A stretch of 64,000 bases of DNA from Paracoccaceae bacterium. GTDB lineage: Bacteria > Pseudomonadota > Alphaproteobacteria > Rhodobacterales > Rhodobacteraceae. Location: assembly GCA_020425085.1 (NCBI GenBank), contig JAGQRW010000007.1, forward strand, positions 434,001 through 498,000. Reading direction: 5' to 3'. Shown here one piece after another: positions 32,010-41,151 of this stretch. Positions within the stretch are counted from its first letter, which is position 1. Each line of letters begins with the position of its first letter. The notes below the pieces were generated by a model. That model worked only from the letters and a program-made list of their open reading frames with translations, was not told the DNA's origin and searched no databases. The position numbers and the translations under genes are program-made.

Positions 32010-32342
32010 ATGTCTGATGCGCCGGATCCGTCTAAGCTTCAGAAACTGGAAGCGCGCATCAATGCGGCGAAAGCCGTGAAAGAACCGGAACGGCGGCACC
32101 ATGATCATCATTCGGCGGCGGGGGCCGCATGGCGGATGGTCATTGAACTGGTGGTCGGTATGGGCATCGGTTTTGGTATCGGGTACGGGCTTGACCGGCT
32201 GTTCGGGACGATCCCGATCTTCCTGATACTGTTTACATTGCTGGGCTTTGCAGCGGGAATTCGCACCATGATGCGTACCGCCGCCGAGATTCAGGAGCAG
32301 AATGCCCGCGCGGAACAGGACGCGAAGGCAAAGGATCAATAG
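32010..32342 (+). CDS. atpI: ATP synthase protein I (AtpI)
   Basis: A 110-residue protein with a charged N-terminus and two membrane helices (VIELVVGMGIGFGIGYGLD and FLILFTLLGFAAGI). It heads the Fo operon, where AtpI aids c-ring assembly. An AAAGGGG site precedes ATG 32010. The gene has the alphaproteobacterial AtpI/AtpZ-like size. It is 30 nt before atpB. Confidence 0.9.
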   Translation: MSDAPDPSKLQKLEARINAAKAVKEPERRHHDHHSAAGAAWRMVIELVVGMGIGFGIGYGLDRLFGTIPIFLILFTLLGFAAGIRTMMRTAAEIQEQNARAEQDAKAKDQ

Positions 32343-32372
32343 CCCGGCCGGGCAAGCACAGAGGTGTCACAG

Positions 32373-33119
32373 ATGGCTGCCGAAGAAAGCGCTTTCAACA
32401 TTCACCCGATGGATCAGTTCGTCGTCAAACCGTTGTTCGGGCATGACAACATTCTGTGGTACACGCCGACCAATGCTACCCTCTGGATGGCCATTGCGGT
32501 TCTGGCGATCATTCTGCTTATGGTCATGGGTACACGCGGTCGCGCCATCGTTCCCAGCCGCAGCCAGTCCATTGCCGAGGAAATCTATGGTTTCGTCTAC
32601 AAGATGACCGAAGATATCGCCGGCAAGGAAGGGTTGAAGTATTTTCCCCATATCATGACCATCTTCATGTTCATCGTGCTTGCCAACGTGCTTGGCCTGC
32701 TGCCGTTCAGCTTTACCTCGACCTCGCATCTTGCGGTTACCGGCACCATGGCCATTGCCGTTTTCGTGTCGGTGACGGTGATCGGTTTCGTAAAGAACGG
32801 GTTTCGCTTCTTGTCGCTGTTCTGGATTTCGGCAGCACCGCTGCCGTTGCGCCCGATCCTGGCGGTGATCGAGGTGATTTCCTATTTCGTGCGCCCGGTC
32901 AGCCATTCCATTCGACTGATGGGCAACATGATGGCCGGTCATGCGGTCATCAAGGTTTTTGCCGGTTTTGCCGGTGCGCTCGGTGTCGGTGCGGTGGCGC
33001 CGATCGTGGCGATCATGGCGGTTTACGGGCTGGAAATGCTCGTGACGGTCATTCAGGCTTATGTGTTCACCATTCTGACCTGTGTTTATCTAAACGATGC
33101 GCTGCATCCGGGGCACTAG
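32373..33119 (+). CDS. atpB: F0F1 ATP synthase subunit a
   Basis: A 248-residue membrane subunit forming the proton half-channels of Fo. The essential arginine lies in the [14 protein letters not shown] motif, and the segment [18 protein letters not shown] is the final helix. ATG 32373 is preferred over GTG 32364 because GAGGTG (32361-32366) is well spaced to it. It acts with the c-ring encoded next. Confidence 0.96.
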   Translation: MAAEESAFNIHPMDQFVVKPLFGHDNILWYTPTNATLWMAIAVLAIILLMVMGTRGRAIVPSRSQSIAEEIYGFVYKMTEDIAGKEGLKYFPHIMTIFMFIVLANVLGLLPFSFTSTSHLAVTGTMAIAVFVSVTVIGFVKNGFRFLSLFWISAAPLPLRPILAVIEVISYFVRPVSHSIRLMGNMMAGHAVIKVFAGFAGALGVGAVAPIVAIMAVYGLEMLVTVIQAYVFTILTCVYLNDALHPGH

Positions 33120-33165
33120 AATCAGAATATCAATTCCAGCCATTCACATCTAAAGGAGAAATCAA

Positions 33166-33408
33166 ATGGCAGTAGAAGGCGATCTGGTACATATGGGCGC
33201 ACTGATCGGTGCTGGTCTGGCCTGTACGGGCATGGGCGGTGCAGCGGTTGGCGTGGGTCACGTTGTCGGCAACTATCTGTCGGGTGCGCTTCGCAACCCG
33301 TCAGCAGCGGGTGGCCAGACGGCGACCATGTTCATCGGTATTGCGTTTTCCGAAGCACTGGGGATCTTCTCGTTCCTGGTTGCGCTTCTGTTGATGTACG
33401 CACAATAA
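33166..33408 (+). CDS. atpE: F0F1 ATP synthase subunit c
   Basis: An 80-residue helical hairpin. The polar loop [11 protein letters not shown] lies at residues 41-51, and the proton-binding Glu63 sits in [13 protein letters not shown]. The first helix has the glycine-rich packing motif [15 protein letters not shown]. An AAAGGAG site precedes the ATG. Rhodobacterales-type sequence; no sodium-type ligands are evident. Confidence 0.96.
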   Translation: MAVEGDLVHMGALIGAGLACTGMGGAAVGVGHVVGNYLSGALRNPSAAGGQTATMFIGIAFSEALGIFSFLVALLLMYAQ

Positions 33409-33477
33409 GTTAGCCGAAATTCGATGGGCGGTTCGCGTTTGCGGGCCGCCGGGGAATGATTGCTAACGGAGGGTGCC

Positions 33478-34041
33478 ATGGCATCTGAAACAACAGATCT
33501 CGCGCAAAGCGCTGCCGAGGCCGGGCATGGCGCGGCAGAGCACTATGTCGGCATGCCGCAGCTGAATTTCGAATGGTATCCGAATCAGATTTTCTGGCTG
33601 GTGGTGACGCTGCTGGTGATCTATCTGATCCTGACCAAGGTGGCCTTGCCGCGTATCGCCAGTGTTTTGTCGGACCGCGCCAACACCATTTCCAACGATC
33701 TGGAGCAGGCCGAGGCGCTGAAGAAAAAGGCGGTTGAGGCCGAAGAAGCATATAAAAAGGCTCTGGCGGATGCCCGTGCCGAGGCCGGGCGTATCGTGGC
33801 CGAAGCCAAGGTTGAAATCCAGAAGGATCTGGATGTGGCCATTGGCAAGGCCGATGCCGAGATTGCCGCGAAAACCGCTGAATCCGAAGTTGCAATCGGC
33901 GAGATTCGTGCCGGTGCAGCCAAAAGCATCGAAGCGGTGGCCAGGGATACGGCGTTGGAAGTCATCAAGTCGGTTATGCCGGGTCTTGAGGACGCCAAGG
34001 CAGTGGCGGCGGCGGTCAAATCCCGCATGAAAGGAGCATGA
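33478..34041 (+). CDS. atpG: F0F1 ATP synthase subunit b' (peripheral stalk)
   Basis: A 187-residue protein with one N-terminal membrane helix ([23 protein letters not shown]) and a long Ala/Glu/Lys-rich coiled coil. It is the b' partner of the b subunit in photosynthetic-type and alphaproteobacterial ATP synthases. GGAGGG precedes ATG 33478; the frame opens at 33460. Its stop overlaps the next start (ATGA). Confidence 0.92.
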   Translation: MASETTDLAQSAAEAGHGAAEHYVGMPQLNFEWYPNQIFWLVVTLLVIYLILTKVALPRIASVLSDRANTISNDLEQAEALKKKAVEAEEAYKKALADARAEAGRIVAEAKVEIQKDLDVAIGKADAEIAAKTAESEVAIGEIRAGAAKSIEAVARDTALEVIKSVMPGLEDAKAVAAAVKSRMKGA

Positions 34042-34607
34042 ACATGCGTTTTTCAGCAACTCTTGGGTTTTTGACAGCGTTTGCGGCAGGTCCGGCATTT
34101 GCATCAAGCGGGCCGTTCTTTTCGCTCGACAACACCAATTTCGTGGTGACGATCGCCTTTGTGCTGTTTGTTCTGGTGCTGTTCTATTTCAAGGTTCCGG
34201 GCATGGTTACCGGCATGCTGGACAACCGCGCCGAAAACATCCGCAAGGAACTGGATGAGGCAAAATCGCTGCGGGAAGAGGCACAGGCGATCCTTGCCTC
34301 CTATGAGCGCAAGCAGCGCGAAATCGGCGAACATGCGGAACATATCGTGGCCGGTGCCAGGATCGAGGCTGATAACGCCGCGAAACAGGCCAAACTGGAT
34401 TTGGCCGCGTCGATCGAGCGGCGTCTTGCGGCGGCAGCGGATCAGATCGCATCGGCCGAGGCTGCGGCAATCAAGGAAGTGCGCGACACCGCCGTTTCGG
34501 TGGCAGTCGCAGCCGCAGCCGAAGTGATTGCCGGTTCCATGAGCGCCAAAGACGGCGGCACATTGATCGACAACGCGATCGAGGATGTCGCCAAGAAACT
34601 GCACTAA
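34038..34607 (+). CDS. atpF: F0F1 ATP synthase subunit b
   Basis: A 189-residue stalk protein with a hydrophobic N-terminus and a transmembrane helix ([19 protein letters not shown]), then a coiled coil to the C-terminus. The N-terminal stretch [20 protein letters not shown] looks like a signal peptide, common in alphaproteobacterial b subunits. It overlaps b' by 4 nt and is followed by a terminator, so this operon holds only Fo genes; F1 genes are elsewhere. Confidence 0.94.
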   Translation: MNMRFSATLGFLTAFAAGPAFASSGPFFSLDNTNFVVTIAFVLFVLVLFYFKVPGMVTGMLDNRAENIRKELDEAKSLREEAQAILASYERKQREIGEHAEHIVAGARIEADNAAKQAKLDLAASIERRLAAAADQIASAEAAAIKEVRDTAVSVAVAAAAEVIAGSMSAKDGGTLIDNAIEDVAKKLH

Positions 34608-34630
34608 GACCGCGGTTACTGAAATCAGAA

Positions 34631-34663
34631 AACCCGGCTGGCCAATGCGCTGCCGGGTTTTTT
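34631..34663 (+). terminator. Intrinsic terminator of the Fo operon
   Basis: AACCCGGC (34631-34638) pairs with GCCGGGTT (34652-34659), followed by a T-run through 34663. It stands 24 nt after the atpF stop. Confidence 0.85.
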
Positions 34664-34676
34664 CGTCTCCGGTGTT

Positions 34677-35018
34677 TCAGTTTTGCAGGTATTCCCGCCT
34701 GAGCTCCGCCGCCTTGGCATGGCTCAGGTAGAGCTTCCTGCAACCATCCTGCCAATGCGTACCGTTGAGGTTCGAGCGGATACAATCCGCCGAAACGGTG
34801 CCTGTGGTGTATACCTGCATGTGTTCGGCTGTGCCATATGGGGGCGGGGCCAGCGGGTAATAGCTGTAAACGCTTTGATCCGGCGCATAGGCCGGGTCAA
34901 GCGGAGGCAGGGGTGGGCCGCCGGACCAGTTGTTCGGATAGGCCGGCCGGCCTGCTTCATCGGCCAGGGCCAATGCCGGAATCGCCGATAGGGCCAATAT
35001 GGACAACAGAAATTTCAT
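34677..35018 (-). CDS. Small secreted proline/tyrosine-rich protein, unknown function
   Basis: A 113-residue protein with a signal peptide (MKFLLSILALSAIPALALA). The mature part is rich in Pro, Tyr and Gly (residues ~20-62), then has two cysteines in SADCIRSNLNGTHWQDGCRKLYLSHAKA, probably a disulfide. I do not recognise a family. It converges with atpF. Confidence 0.6.
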   Translation of the reverse strand: MKFLLSILALSAIPALALADEAGRPAYPNNWSGGPPLPPLDPAYAPDQSVYSYYPLAPPPYGTAEHMQVYTTGTVSADCIRSNLNGTHWQDGCRKLYLSHAKAAELRREYLQN

Positions 35019-35107
35019 GACACCCCCCGATCAGTTTTGAAATACAGGTTTGCACAGCAATTCCGGGCTGTCAAAGAATTCAATTCCTGCCGCCCAAAGC
35101 AGGCGTT

Positions 35108-35875
35108 CTATCGCTGTTTTTCGCGTTCCAGCCGCTGCATTGCCACGGCCTCATGCAGTTCTGCCTGTCGTTGCTGGTTCATTGCCGTTTCGACGAAATC
35201 AAGATGGCGTTCCACAGTTTTTCTTGCAGCGATGGCATCGCGCTGTTGCAGTGCCTGATTGATCGCCCGGTGCTGATCCAGAAGGGCAGAGCGGGTGGTT
35301 TTCTGGCTGAACATCACCTTGCGATTATAAAATACCCCCCGGCGCAACAGTTCGAACATGGATCGCATCATATGCACCATGATGACATTGTGTGATGCTT
35401 CGATAATGGCCAGATGAAATTCGGCGTCCAGGGCTGCCTCGACCTCGGGGTTGCGGTGGTGGCTGGCGGTGGTCATTTTGGTAAACAACGTGTCGATCAG
35501 CATCAGATCGGTTTCGCTGGCTTTGGTGGCGGCACGCTGGGCGGCCATGCCTTCCAGTTCGCGGCGAAATGACAGGTAATCCGACAGCGCCTCAGCATGA
35601 CGGGCAAACAGTTGCGTCAGCGGTTCGGAAAATGCAGATCCCAGAGCTTCGGCAACAAATACCCCGGCACCGGGCTGGGTGCTGAGCAGCGCCTTGTCCT
35701 CAAGCTCGGCCAGGGCTTCGCGCAGGCTGGGGCGCGACACGCCCAGCCGTTCGGCAAGGTCACGTTCCGATGGCAGGCGTTCGCCTGGTTTCAGCACACC
35801 GCGAAGGATCAGCAGCTCGATCTGCCGCACCACCGATTGCGACAGTTTTTCGGTCTGGATCTTCTGAAACGGCAT
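35108..35875 (-). CDS. GntR/FCD-family regulator, probable glycolate-responsive regulator
   Basis: A 255-residue regulator. The GntR winged helix (LKPGERLPSERDLAERLGVSRPSLREALAELE) is followed by an FCD ligand-binding domain, with FHLAIIEASHN providing metal-type ligands. It resembles the GlcC/LldR/PdhR branch. Its promoter holds a palindrome (35903-35921) almost identical to that over the glcD promoter at 55600, which points to control of glcDEF and of itself. The ligand (glycolate or similar) is inferred. Confidence 0.9.
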   Translation of the reverse strand: MPFQKIQTEKLSQSVVRQIELLILRGVLKPGERLPSERDLAERLGVSRPSLREALAELEDKALLSTQPGAGVFVAEALGSAFSEPLTQLFARHAEALSDYLSFRRELEGMAAQRAATKASETDLMLIDTLFTKMTTASHHRNPEVEAALDAEFHLAIIEASHNVIMVHMMRSMFELLRRGVFYNRKVMFSQKTTRSALLDQHRAINQALQQRDAIAARKTVERHLDFVETAMNQQRQAELHEAVAMQRLEREKQR

Positions 35876-35900
35876 GTCCGCACCTGTCTACCCCGGTTCG

Positions 35901-35938
35901 ATTGGTCAGATGATATGACCAGTTTTCACCGGGGGCAA
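35901..35938 (-). promoter_or_regulatory. Promoter and operator of the FCD regulator (autoregulatory)
   Basis: TGGTCA (35903-35908), 7 nt, TGACCA (35916-35921): a perfect 6-bp inverted repeat. On the minus strand TTGCCC (complement of 35933-35938), 17-nt spacer, TATCAT (complement of 35910-35915) gives a promoter whose -10 lies inside the operator. Confidence 0.6.
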
Positions 35939-35958
35939 TGCAGGTCTGAATGCCGGTT

Positions 35959-36606
35959 CTAGGCTTTCGGGCGAATGATGATCTCGACCCGCCGGTTCTG
36001 GGCGCGGCCTTCTGGTGACAGGTTTGATGCCTTGGGCTCGCTTTCACCGCGACCGATGGCGCGCATCCGTGAATTGTCGACACCGTCATCGGTGAGAATG
36101 GCCAGCACGCTGTTGGCACGATCCGACGATAATTTCTGGTTGTAACCGGCATCGCCGACGCTGTCGGTATGGCCGATCACGTCAACCGTGGTATCAGGAA
36201 AATCGTTGAGGTTCGCCGCCAGAGCATTGAGATCACCCAGAAGGCTGGAACGCACCATGGCACTGCCGGTGTCAAAGGTGATCTCCTCGGGCAGGGTCAC
36301 GATCAGTTCCGAGCCGGTGTTGACGATGCCTACCTGATCATTGCCGATGCTGTTGCGAAGCGCGTCTTCCTGCCGGTCGAGTTGCTGCCCGACCAATCCG
36401 CCTACCGTGGCGCCGATGGCGGTGCCGATGATGACGTTCTTGCTTTTGTTGCCGCCACGGGATGCGCCCAGGATGCCGCCGATCACCCCGCCGACCAGGG
36501 CCCCCTCGGTGGTTTTCTGCCGGGGATTGCCGGCCCCGTCGGTGCAGGCAGCCAGCCCAAGGGCAGCTATGGACAACAATAGAACCGGTTTGGTAACGCG
36601 CATCAT
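35959..36606 (-). CDS. OmpA-family lipoprotein with glycine-zipper segment
   Basis: About 215 residues. A lipoprotein signal with lipobox LAAC, then glycine-zipper stretches (GALVGGVIGGILGASRGG and IIGTAIGATVGGLVGQQ), then an OmpA C-terminal domain with VIGHTDSVGDAGYNQKLSSDRA and the peptidoglycan-binding NRRVEIII. It tethers the outer membrane to the cell wall. A GAGG site 6 nt before ATG 36606 decides the start; the frame extends to 36696. Its upstream neighbour on the same strand is the alkyltransferase. Confidence 0.9.
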   Translation of the reverse strand: MMRVTKPVLLLSIAALGLAACTDGAGNPRQKTTEGALVGGVIGGILGASRGGNKSKNVIIGTAIGATVGGLVGQQLDRQEDALRNSIGNDQVGIVNTGSELIVTLPEEITFDTGSAMVRSSLLGDLNALAANLNDFPDTTVDVIGHTDSVGDAGYNQKLSSDRANSVLAILTDDGVDNSRMRAIGRGESEPKASNLSPEGRAQNRRVEIIIRPKA

Positions 36607-36695
36607 GAAAAGCCTCATCAGGTTGACGGAACAGATTGGCGAATTGTTAGCAGGAAACTGGACATTCTGCACCCGCCTGACAAGGCCAATCGGCA

Positions 36696-37532
36696 CTATT
36701 CCGCCGCTTCCAGCCTTGCGCTTTCCCAGGCCAGAAGTGCGCGCTTGATCGGCAGGCCCCAGTGATAGCCGCCAAGTCCCCCGGATTTCTGCAAGGCACG
36801 GTGGCAGGGAATCAGCCAGCTTACCGGGTTGCGCCCGACCGCCGTGCCAACCGCGCGGACCGCTTTCGGCTTGCCGACACTTTTGGCGATTTCGGAATAG
36901 CTGGTGACGTGGCCCGAGGGGATCGACAGCAGCGCCTCCCAGACCTTGATCTGGAATGGCGCGCCTGACAGCAGCAACCGTGCCTCGCCACCCTTGCCGA
37001 GGGCGGCATCGACCCAGGCCCCCATGGCCATCGGGTTTTCGACAAACTCAGCTTCGGGCCAGCGCGCTGTCATGTCGGCGAATGCTGCATCCCGCCCGCA
37101 ATCCGCAGAAAATGCCATGCCGCAGATACCGCGCGGTGTTGCCATGACCAACATTTCGCCGAACGGGCTGTCGAACCAGCCGAAATCCATCAAAAGTCCG
37201 CGACCCTTCAGGGCATATTCGCCGGGACTCATTGCCTCCCACCTGAGGAACAGGTCGTGCAGGCGGGACGAACCGGAAAGCCCGGTTTCCAGCGCCGTGT
37301 CAAGCACGCTGTAACGTTGTTGCAGCAGGGTTTTGGCGTGGTCCAGCATCAGATATTGCTGATAGCGTTTCGGGCTGACCCCGACCCAACGGCTGAACAC
37401 CCGCTGGAAATGGGCAGGGCTAAGGCCGGTTGCATCGGCGATTTCGTTCAGGCCCGGGTTTTCGCCGGCATGCTGGTCGATATACGCAAGTGCGCGGGCG
37501 ATCAGGTCGTAGTGATAGGCGTTGTTGGTCAT
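36696..37532 (-). CDS. AraC-type HTH fused to methylated-DNA--protein-cysteine methyltransferase
   Basis: A 278-residue two-domain protein. Residues ~8-110 are an AraC HTH (GLSPAHFQRVFSRWVGVSPKRYQQY). Residues ~115-275 are the O6-alkylguanine transferase with active Cys243 in IPCHRAL. Unlike Ada, it lacks the N-terminal methylphosphotriester zinc domain, so the usual Ada activation switch is missing. It may still bind DNA. It is divergent from nth, a base-excision enzyme. Confidence 0.9.
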   Translation of the reverse strand: MTNNAYHYDLIARALAYIDQHAGENPGLNEIADATGLSPAHFQRVFSRWVGVSPKRYQQYLMLDHAKTLLQQRYSVLDTALETGLSGSSRLHDLFLRWEAMSPGEYALKGRGLLMDFGWFDSPFGEMLVMATPRGICGMAFSADCGRDAAFADMTARWPEAEFVENPMAMGAWVDAALGKGGEARLLLSGAPFQIKVWEALLSIPSGHVTSYSEIAKSVGKPKAVRAVGTAVGRNPVSWLIPCHRALQKSGGLGGYHWGLPIKRALLAWESARLEAAE

Positions 37533-37641
37533 TGCTGCCCCCTTGATGATGTCAAAGATGGCGCAGCTTGCGGCGATCTTCCACCTGAATCCTGCTGAAT
37601 GTGCCTTGGATTCACCCGGTCAACCTGCCAAAAGTCAGGCC

Positions 37642-38286
37642 ATGGTCAGGCAGTTGGACTATCACACGATCCACGAGATCTTTCGGCGCTTCCGCGACAG
37701 CGAGCCTGAGCCGAAGGGTGAGCTTGAACATGTCAACGCATATACCCTTCTGGTGGCGGTGGCGCTGTCGGCGCAGGCGACGGATGCCGGGGTGAACAAG
37801 GCGACGCGGCCGCTGTTCGCGATTGTCGATACACCCGACAAGATGTTGTCGCTTGGGCTTGATGGGCTGACCGAATATATCAAGTCCATCGGCCTTTTCC
37901 GCCAGAAAGCCAAGAACGTCATCAGGCTCAGCCAGATTCTGGTGGATCAGTATGACGGCAAGGTGCCATCATCGCGCGCCGCTTTGCAAAGCCTGCCAGG
38001 GGTTGGCCGCAAGACCGCAAATGTGGTTCTGAACATGTGGTTTCACCACCCGGCTCAGGCGGTCGATACGCATATCTTCCGCTTTGCCAACCGCACCGGG
38101 GTTGCCGCCGGCAAGGATGTGCTGGCGGTTGAACGCGCCATCGAGGATCAGGTTCCGGTGGAATTCCAGCAGCACGCGCATCACTGGATGATTCTGCACG
38201 GGCGTTATATCTGCAAGGCCAGAAAACCTGTATGCGCCAACTGCATCATCGCCGATTTATGTCAGTCAGAGGATAAAACCCTATGA
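37642..38286 (+). CDS. nth: Endonuclease III
   Basis: A 214-residue bifunctional DNA glycosylase/AP lyase for oxidised pyrimidines. The HhH motif LPGVGRKTANVVL with catalytic Lys, the Asp in VDTHIFRFANRTG, and the [4Fe-4S] ligands CKARKPVCANCIIADLC (C-x6-C-x2-C-x5-C) are intact. The frame opens at 37522; ATG 37642 gives the normal N-terminus. It overlaps the PfkB gene by 4 nt. Confidence 0.95.
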   Translation: MVRQLDYHTIHEIFRRFRDSEPEPKGELEHVNAYTLLVAVALSAQATDAGVNKATRPLFAIVDTPDKMLSLGLDGLTEYIKSIGLFRQKAKNVIRLSQILVDQYDGKVPSSRAALQSLPGVGRKTANVVLNMWFHHPAQAVDTHIFRFANRTGVAAGKDVLAVERAIEDQVPVEFQQHAHHWMILHGRYICKARKPVCANCIIADLCQSEDKTL

Positions 38287-39278
38287 AAAAGAAGTTTCAA
38301 GTCGTCGGAATCGGCAATGCCATGGTGGATATTCTGAGCCACGTTCCCGAGGATTTTCTGCGCGCGAACGGTGTCGAAAAGGGAATCATGCAGCTTATCG
38401 ACATGCAGCGCGCGGCCGATCTTTACGGGCGAATGGGTCCGGCGCGCGAGGTTTCGGGTGGCTCGGCCGCCAACACCATCGCCGGTATCGCGGCACTTGG
38501 CGGGCGCACCGCCTATGTCGGCAAGGTCAAGGATGACCAGTTGGGCGCCATTTTTGCCCATGATCTGAGGGCGCAGGGCGCGATCTACGAAACGCCGCTG
38601 GCGCCCGCCGGGCCGGGGGCGGAAACCGGGCGCTGCATGGTGCTGGTGACACCGGATGGGGAACGATCGCTCAATACCTATCTTGGCTGGTCCGAGTTTC
38701 TGGGGCCTGATGATGTAGACCCGGCGATGATGGCCAGCGCCGAGTGGCTGTATCTGGAAGGTTACCGGTTTGACGGTCCCGACAGCAAGGCGGCCTTTGC
38801 CAAGGCGATCAAGGCTTGCAAGGGGGCAGGCGGACGGGTGTCGCTGACCCTGAGCGATCCTTTCTGCATTGAACGCCACCGCGATGATTTTCATGAGATG
38901 ATCCGCGATCACGTCGATCTGTTGTTTTGCAACATGCAGGAAATGCAGGCGATGTATCCGGCGGCCAATCTGGATGCGTCGCTGAAACTGGCAGCGCGCG
39001 AGGTGGAAATCGTCGTTTGCACCGCGTCGGAAAACGGCGCCTATGTGATGAACGGCGGCGGCAGGGAGCACGCGCATGCGGTGCCGACCGATATCGTTGA
39101 TGCCACCGGAGCGGGCGATCTGTTCGCGTCGGGGTTTCTTTACGGGCTGACCGCCGGATTCGACATGCTGACCTGCGCACGCATGGGCTGCGTCGCCGCC
39201 GCCGAAGTGATCAGCCATATCGGTGCCCGCCCCGAGGCTGATCTGATGGAGCTTTACCGCGACCACGGCCTGATCTGA
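38283..39278 (+). CDS. PfkB-family carbohydrate/adenosine kinase
   Basis: A 331-residue kinase. The N-terminal GxGNAMVDIL motif, the GGSAANT segment and the C-terminal signature DATGAGDLFASGFLYGL (catalytic Asp) are present. Similar alphaproteobacterial proteins are annotated as adenosine kinase. The substrate is not proven. It overlaps nth by ATGA and is followed after 3 nt by a transporter gene, forming a three-gene unit. Confidence 0.9.
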   Translation: MKKKFQVVGIGNAMVDILSHVPEDFLRANGVEKGIMQLIDMQRAADLYGRMGPAREVSGGSAANTIAGIAALGGRTAYVGKVKDDQLGAIFAHDLRAQGAIYETPLAPAGPGAETGRCMVLVTPDGERSLNTYLGWSEFLGPDDVDPAMMASAEWLYLEGYRFDGPDSKAAFAKAIKACKGAGGRVSLTLSDPFCIERHRDDFHEMIRDHVDLLFCNMQEMQAMYPAANLDASLKLAAREVEIVVCTASENGAYVMNGGGREHAHAVPTDIVDATGAGDLFASGFLYGLTAGFDMLTCARMGCVAAAEVISHIGARPEADLMELYRDHGLI

Positions 39279-39281
39279 GGC

Positions 39282-40196
39282 ATGTCTGAGCTGGGACAGG
39301 GCGCAGAACCGGATCTGTCTCAGGTCGTAAAGGCGGTGCTTTTCGTGTTGCTGGCAATCCTGTGCCTTGACGCGATGAGCGTCACGGTCCGGCTTTTGTT
39401 GCCCCGTTATTCGGCGCTGGAACTGTCGGCCTATCGAAACATCCTGGGTATTTTGCCCAGCCTCGCGGTGATGATCTGGGTGGGCGAATTGCGTTTCCGC
39501 GGCACCAGACTGCTGATCCGTCAATGGCCTCTGGCGATCCTGCGGGGTTTTATCGTGGCATTGGCGCAGGTGTTTTACTATGCCGCACTTGGCCATCTGC
39601 CCTATGCGACCATCGCTGCGCTTGGTTTCACCAGCGCGCTGTTCGTGGTCGCCTTGTCGGTGCCGGTTCTGGGCGAAAAGGTCGGGGTCTGGCGCTGGGG
39701 CGCGGTGCTGATCGGTTTCGCCGGGGTTCTTCTGGTGCTGCGGCCCGGCGGCGATACCTTTAGCCTTGCGGCGCTGCTGCCGGTCGGCTCGGCATTTTGC
39801 TATGCGCTGTCGACCATGACGGTAAGGAAGTTCGACCGGGATGTTTCCAACGCGCTTATCTATCTTTATTCGGCATTATCGGCCGCAATGGCGGCGGCCC
39901 TCATGGCGGTTTTCACGGTGGAATTCCACCCGATTGCCAGCATTGCCGATGCCTTGATGATCCTGTTCGTCGGGTTGATCGGTGGCACCGCCATCCTGTT
40001 CCTGATGCTGGGATATCGCATGGTATCGCCCAGCATTGTCGCGCCTTTTCAGTATTTCGCCCTGATCAGCGCGCTTTTGATCGGATATTTCATGTTCGGT
40101 GAAATGCCGATTGCCACACTTTTCCCCGGCGTGATCCTGATTGTCGCATCCGGGCTGATCATCCTGTGGCGCGAAAGCAGGGGCAAGCGGCGCTGA
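39282..40196 (+). CDS. EamA/DMT-superfamily transporter
   Basis: A 304-residue inner-membrane protein with ten predicted helices in two EamA halves. ILRGFIVALAQVFYYAALGHLPYAT and the second-half FQYFALISALLIGYFMFGE are typical of the S-adenosylmethionine/RhaT-like exporters. The substrate is unknown. It is only distantly like the EamA gene at 2224. Tight spacing behind the kinase gene suggests co-expression. Confidence 0.87.
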   Translation: MSELGQGAEPDLSQVVKAVLFVLLAILCLDAMSVTVRLLLPRYSALELSAYRNILGILPSLAVMIWVGELRFRGTRLLIRQWPLAILRGFIVALAQVFYYAALGHLPYATIAALGFTSALFVVALSVPVLGEKVGVWRWGAVLIGFAGVLLVLRPGGDTFSLAALLPVGSAFCYALSTMTVRKFDRDVSNALIYLYSALSAAMAAALMAVFTVEFHPIASIADALMILFVGLIGGTAILFLMLGYRMVSPSIVAPFQYFALISALLIGYFMFGEMPIATLFPGVILIVASGLIILWRESRGKRR

Positions 40197-40199
40197 ATG

Positions 40200-41003
40200 C
40201 TATTCGCGCAGCTTGGCGTGCACCTCGGCCAGGTCGATCTCACCGATTGGCATCTTGTTCGACGGATCCTCGCGGTCGTATTTGAACAGCTCGAAATCCT
40301 TGTGATAGATTTCATAAACCAGATGCATGGCAAGATCGTCGAAATAATCCTCGACCGGGTGGGCGCGTTTGGGGCCGTGGCCTTCACTTTCGTTGAAACG
40401 CGGCATGGTGTCGATATCCAGCGGATGCTTTACTTCGACATGTTTCAGAACCTCTTTCATGCCGGTTTTGAAATCTTCGGTAGTAATGATCATGTCGTAA
40501 TGCCCGCCGCCTGTGACCAGGGTCGAGGCATGGCCGAAAACCGATGACCAGTGAATATCCGGATCCATCGGGCGGCGATACTTGATGGTATCACGCACGA
40601 ATAACAGAAAGCGCCGGAAACTGGCGATCTGGTCGAAATCGCCTTCCACCTCGACGCCGTATTTCTGAATCAACAGCGGCACCAGTTTGCCGCGATAGCG
40701 TTTGCCGTTGCGCTGGATGCCGCAGATCTTGTCAAGAAACGCCGACAGTACCCGCGTATAGGGGTTGCGCACACAGGTGAAAGTATAGACCTTGCCGCCT
40801 TTGACAGCGGCTTCAAGTTTTGCCTGACTGCGATCAAGCGCCCATTTGTGAATGCCGCTCTGGGCGTCGTGGATATCGCCGTCGAAATATTCACCCATGT
40901 CGATATAATGCATGACCTGACCGATGGTCGAACAGGCGCATTTCGGAATTACCCGGTAAACCAGGTTCTCGCTTTCAGTCATCCAAGTGCCGGGAAAGCC
41001 CAT
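40200..41003 (-). CDS. Sulfotransferase family 2 protein
   Basis: A 267-residue PAPS-dependent sulfotransferase of the carbohydrate (Sulfotransfer_2) type. The 5'-phosphosulfate loop is PKCACSTIG and the 3'-phosphate motif is CVRNPYTRVLSAFLDK. It would sulfate a glycan or lipid headgroup in the cytoplasm or at the membrane. It is divergent from a GT14-like glycosyltransferase, suggesting a joint role in surface polysaccharide making. Its stop lies 3 nt from the convergent EamA stop. Confidence 0.88.
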   Translation of the reverse strand: MGFPGTWMTESENLVYRVIPKCACSTIGQVMHYIDMGEYFDGDIHDAQSGIHKWALDRSQAKLEAAVKGGKVYTFTCVRNPYTRVLSAFLDKICGIQRNGKRYRGKLVPLLIQKYGVEVEGDFDQIASFRRFLLFVRDTIKYRRPMDPDIHWSSVFGHASTLVTGGGHYDMIITTEDFKTGMKEVLKHVEVKHPLDIDTMPRFNESEGHGPKRAHPVEDYFDDLAMHLVYEIYHKDFELFKYDREDPSNKMPIGEIDLAEVHAKLRE

Positions 41004-41151
41004 TCAACTCCACCTCAATCAGCCGTATTCAGACAGGCTGTGACAAATTATTCTTGCTTTGATCCTAAAAGAGCAAAGAAAAGGTGTTTTTTCAACGCCG
41101 ATTTGGTTTTATGTTGGCAACAATAAGAAAATACAAGGGAATGCAGGCCAT

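Noticed and set aside
31460..35100. A complete ATP synthase operon
   Set aside because: Only Fo genes are present and a terminator follows atpF; the F1 genes must be elsewhere, which is normal for Alphaproteobacteria.
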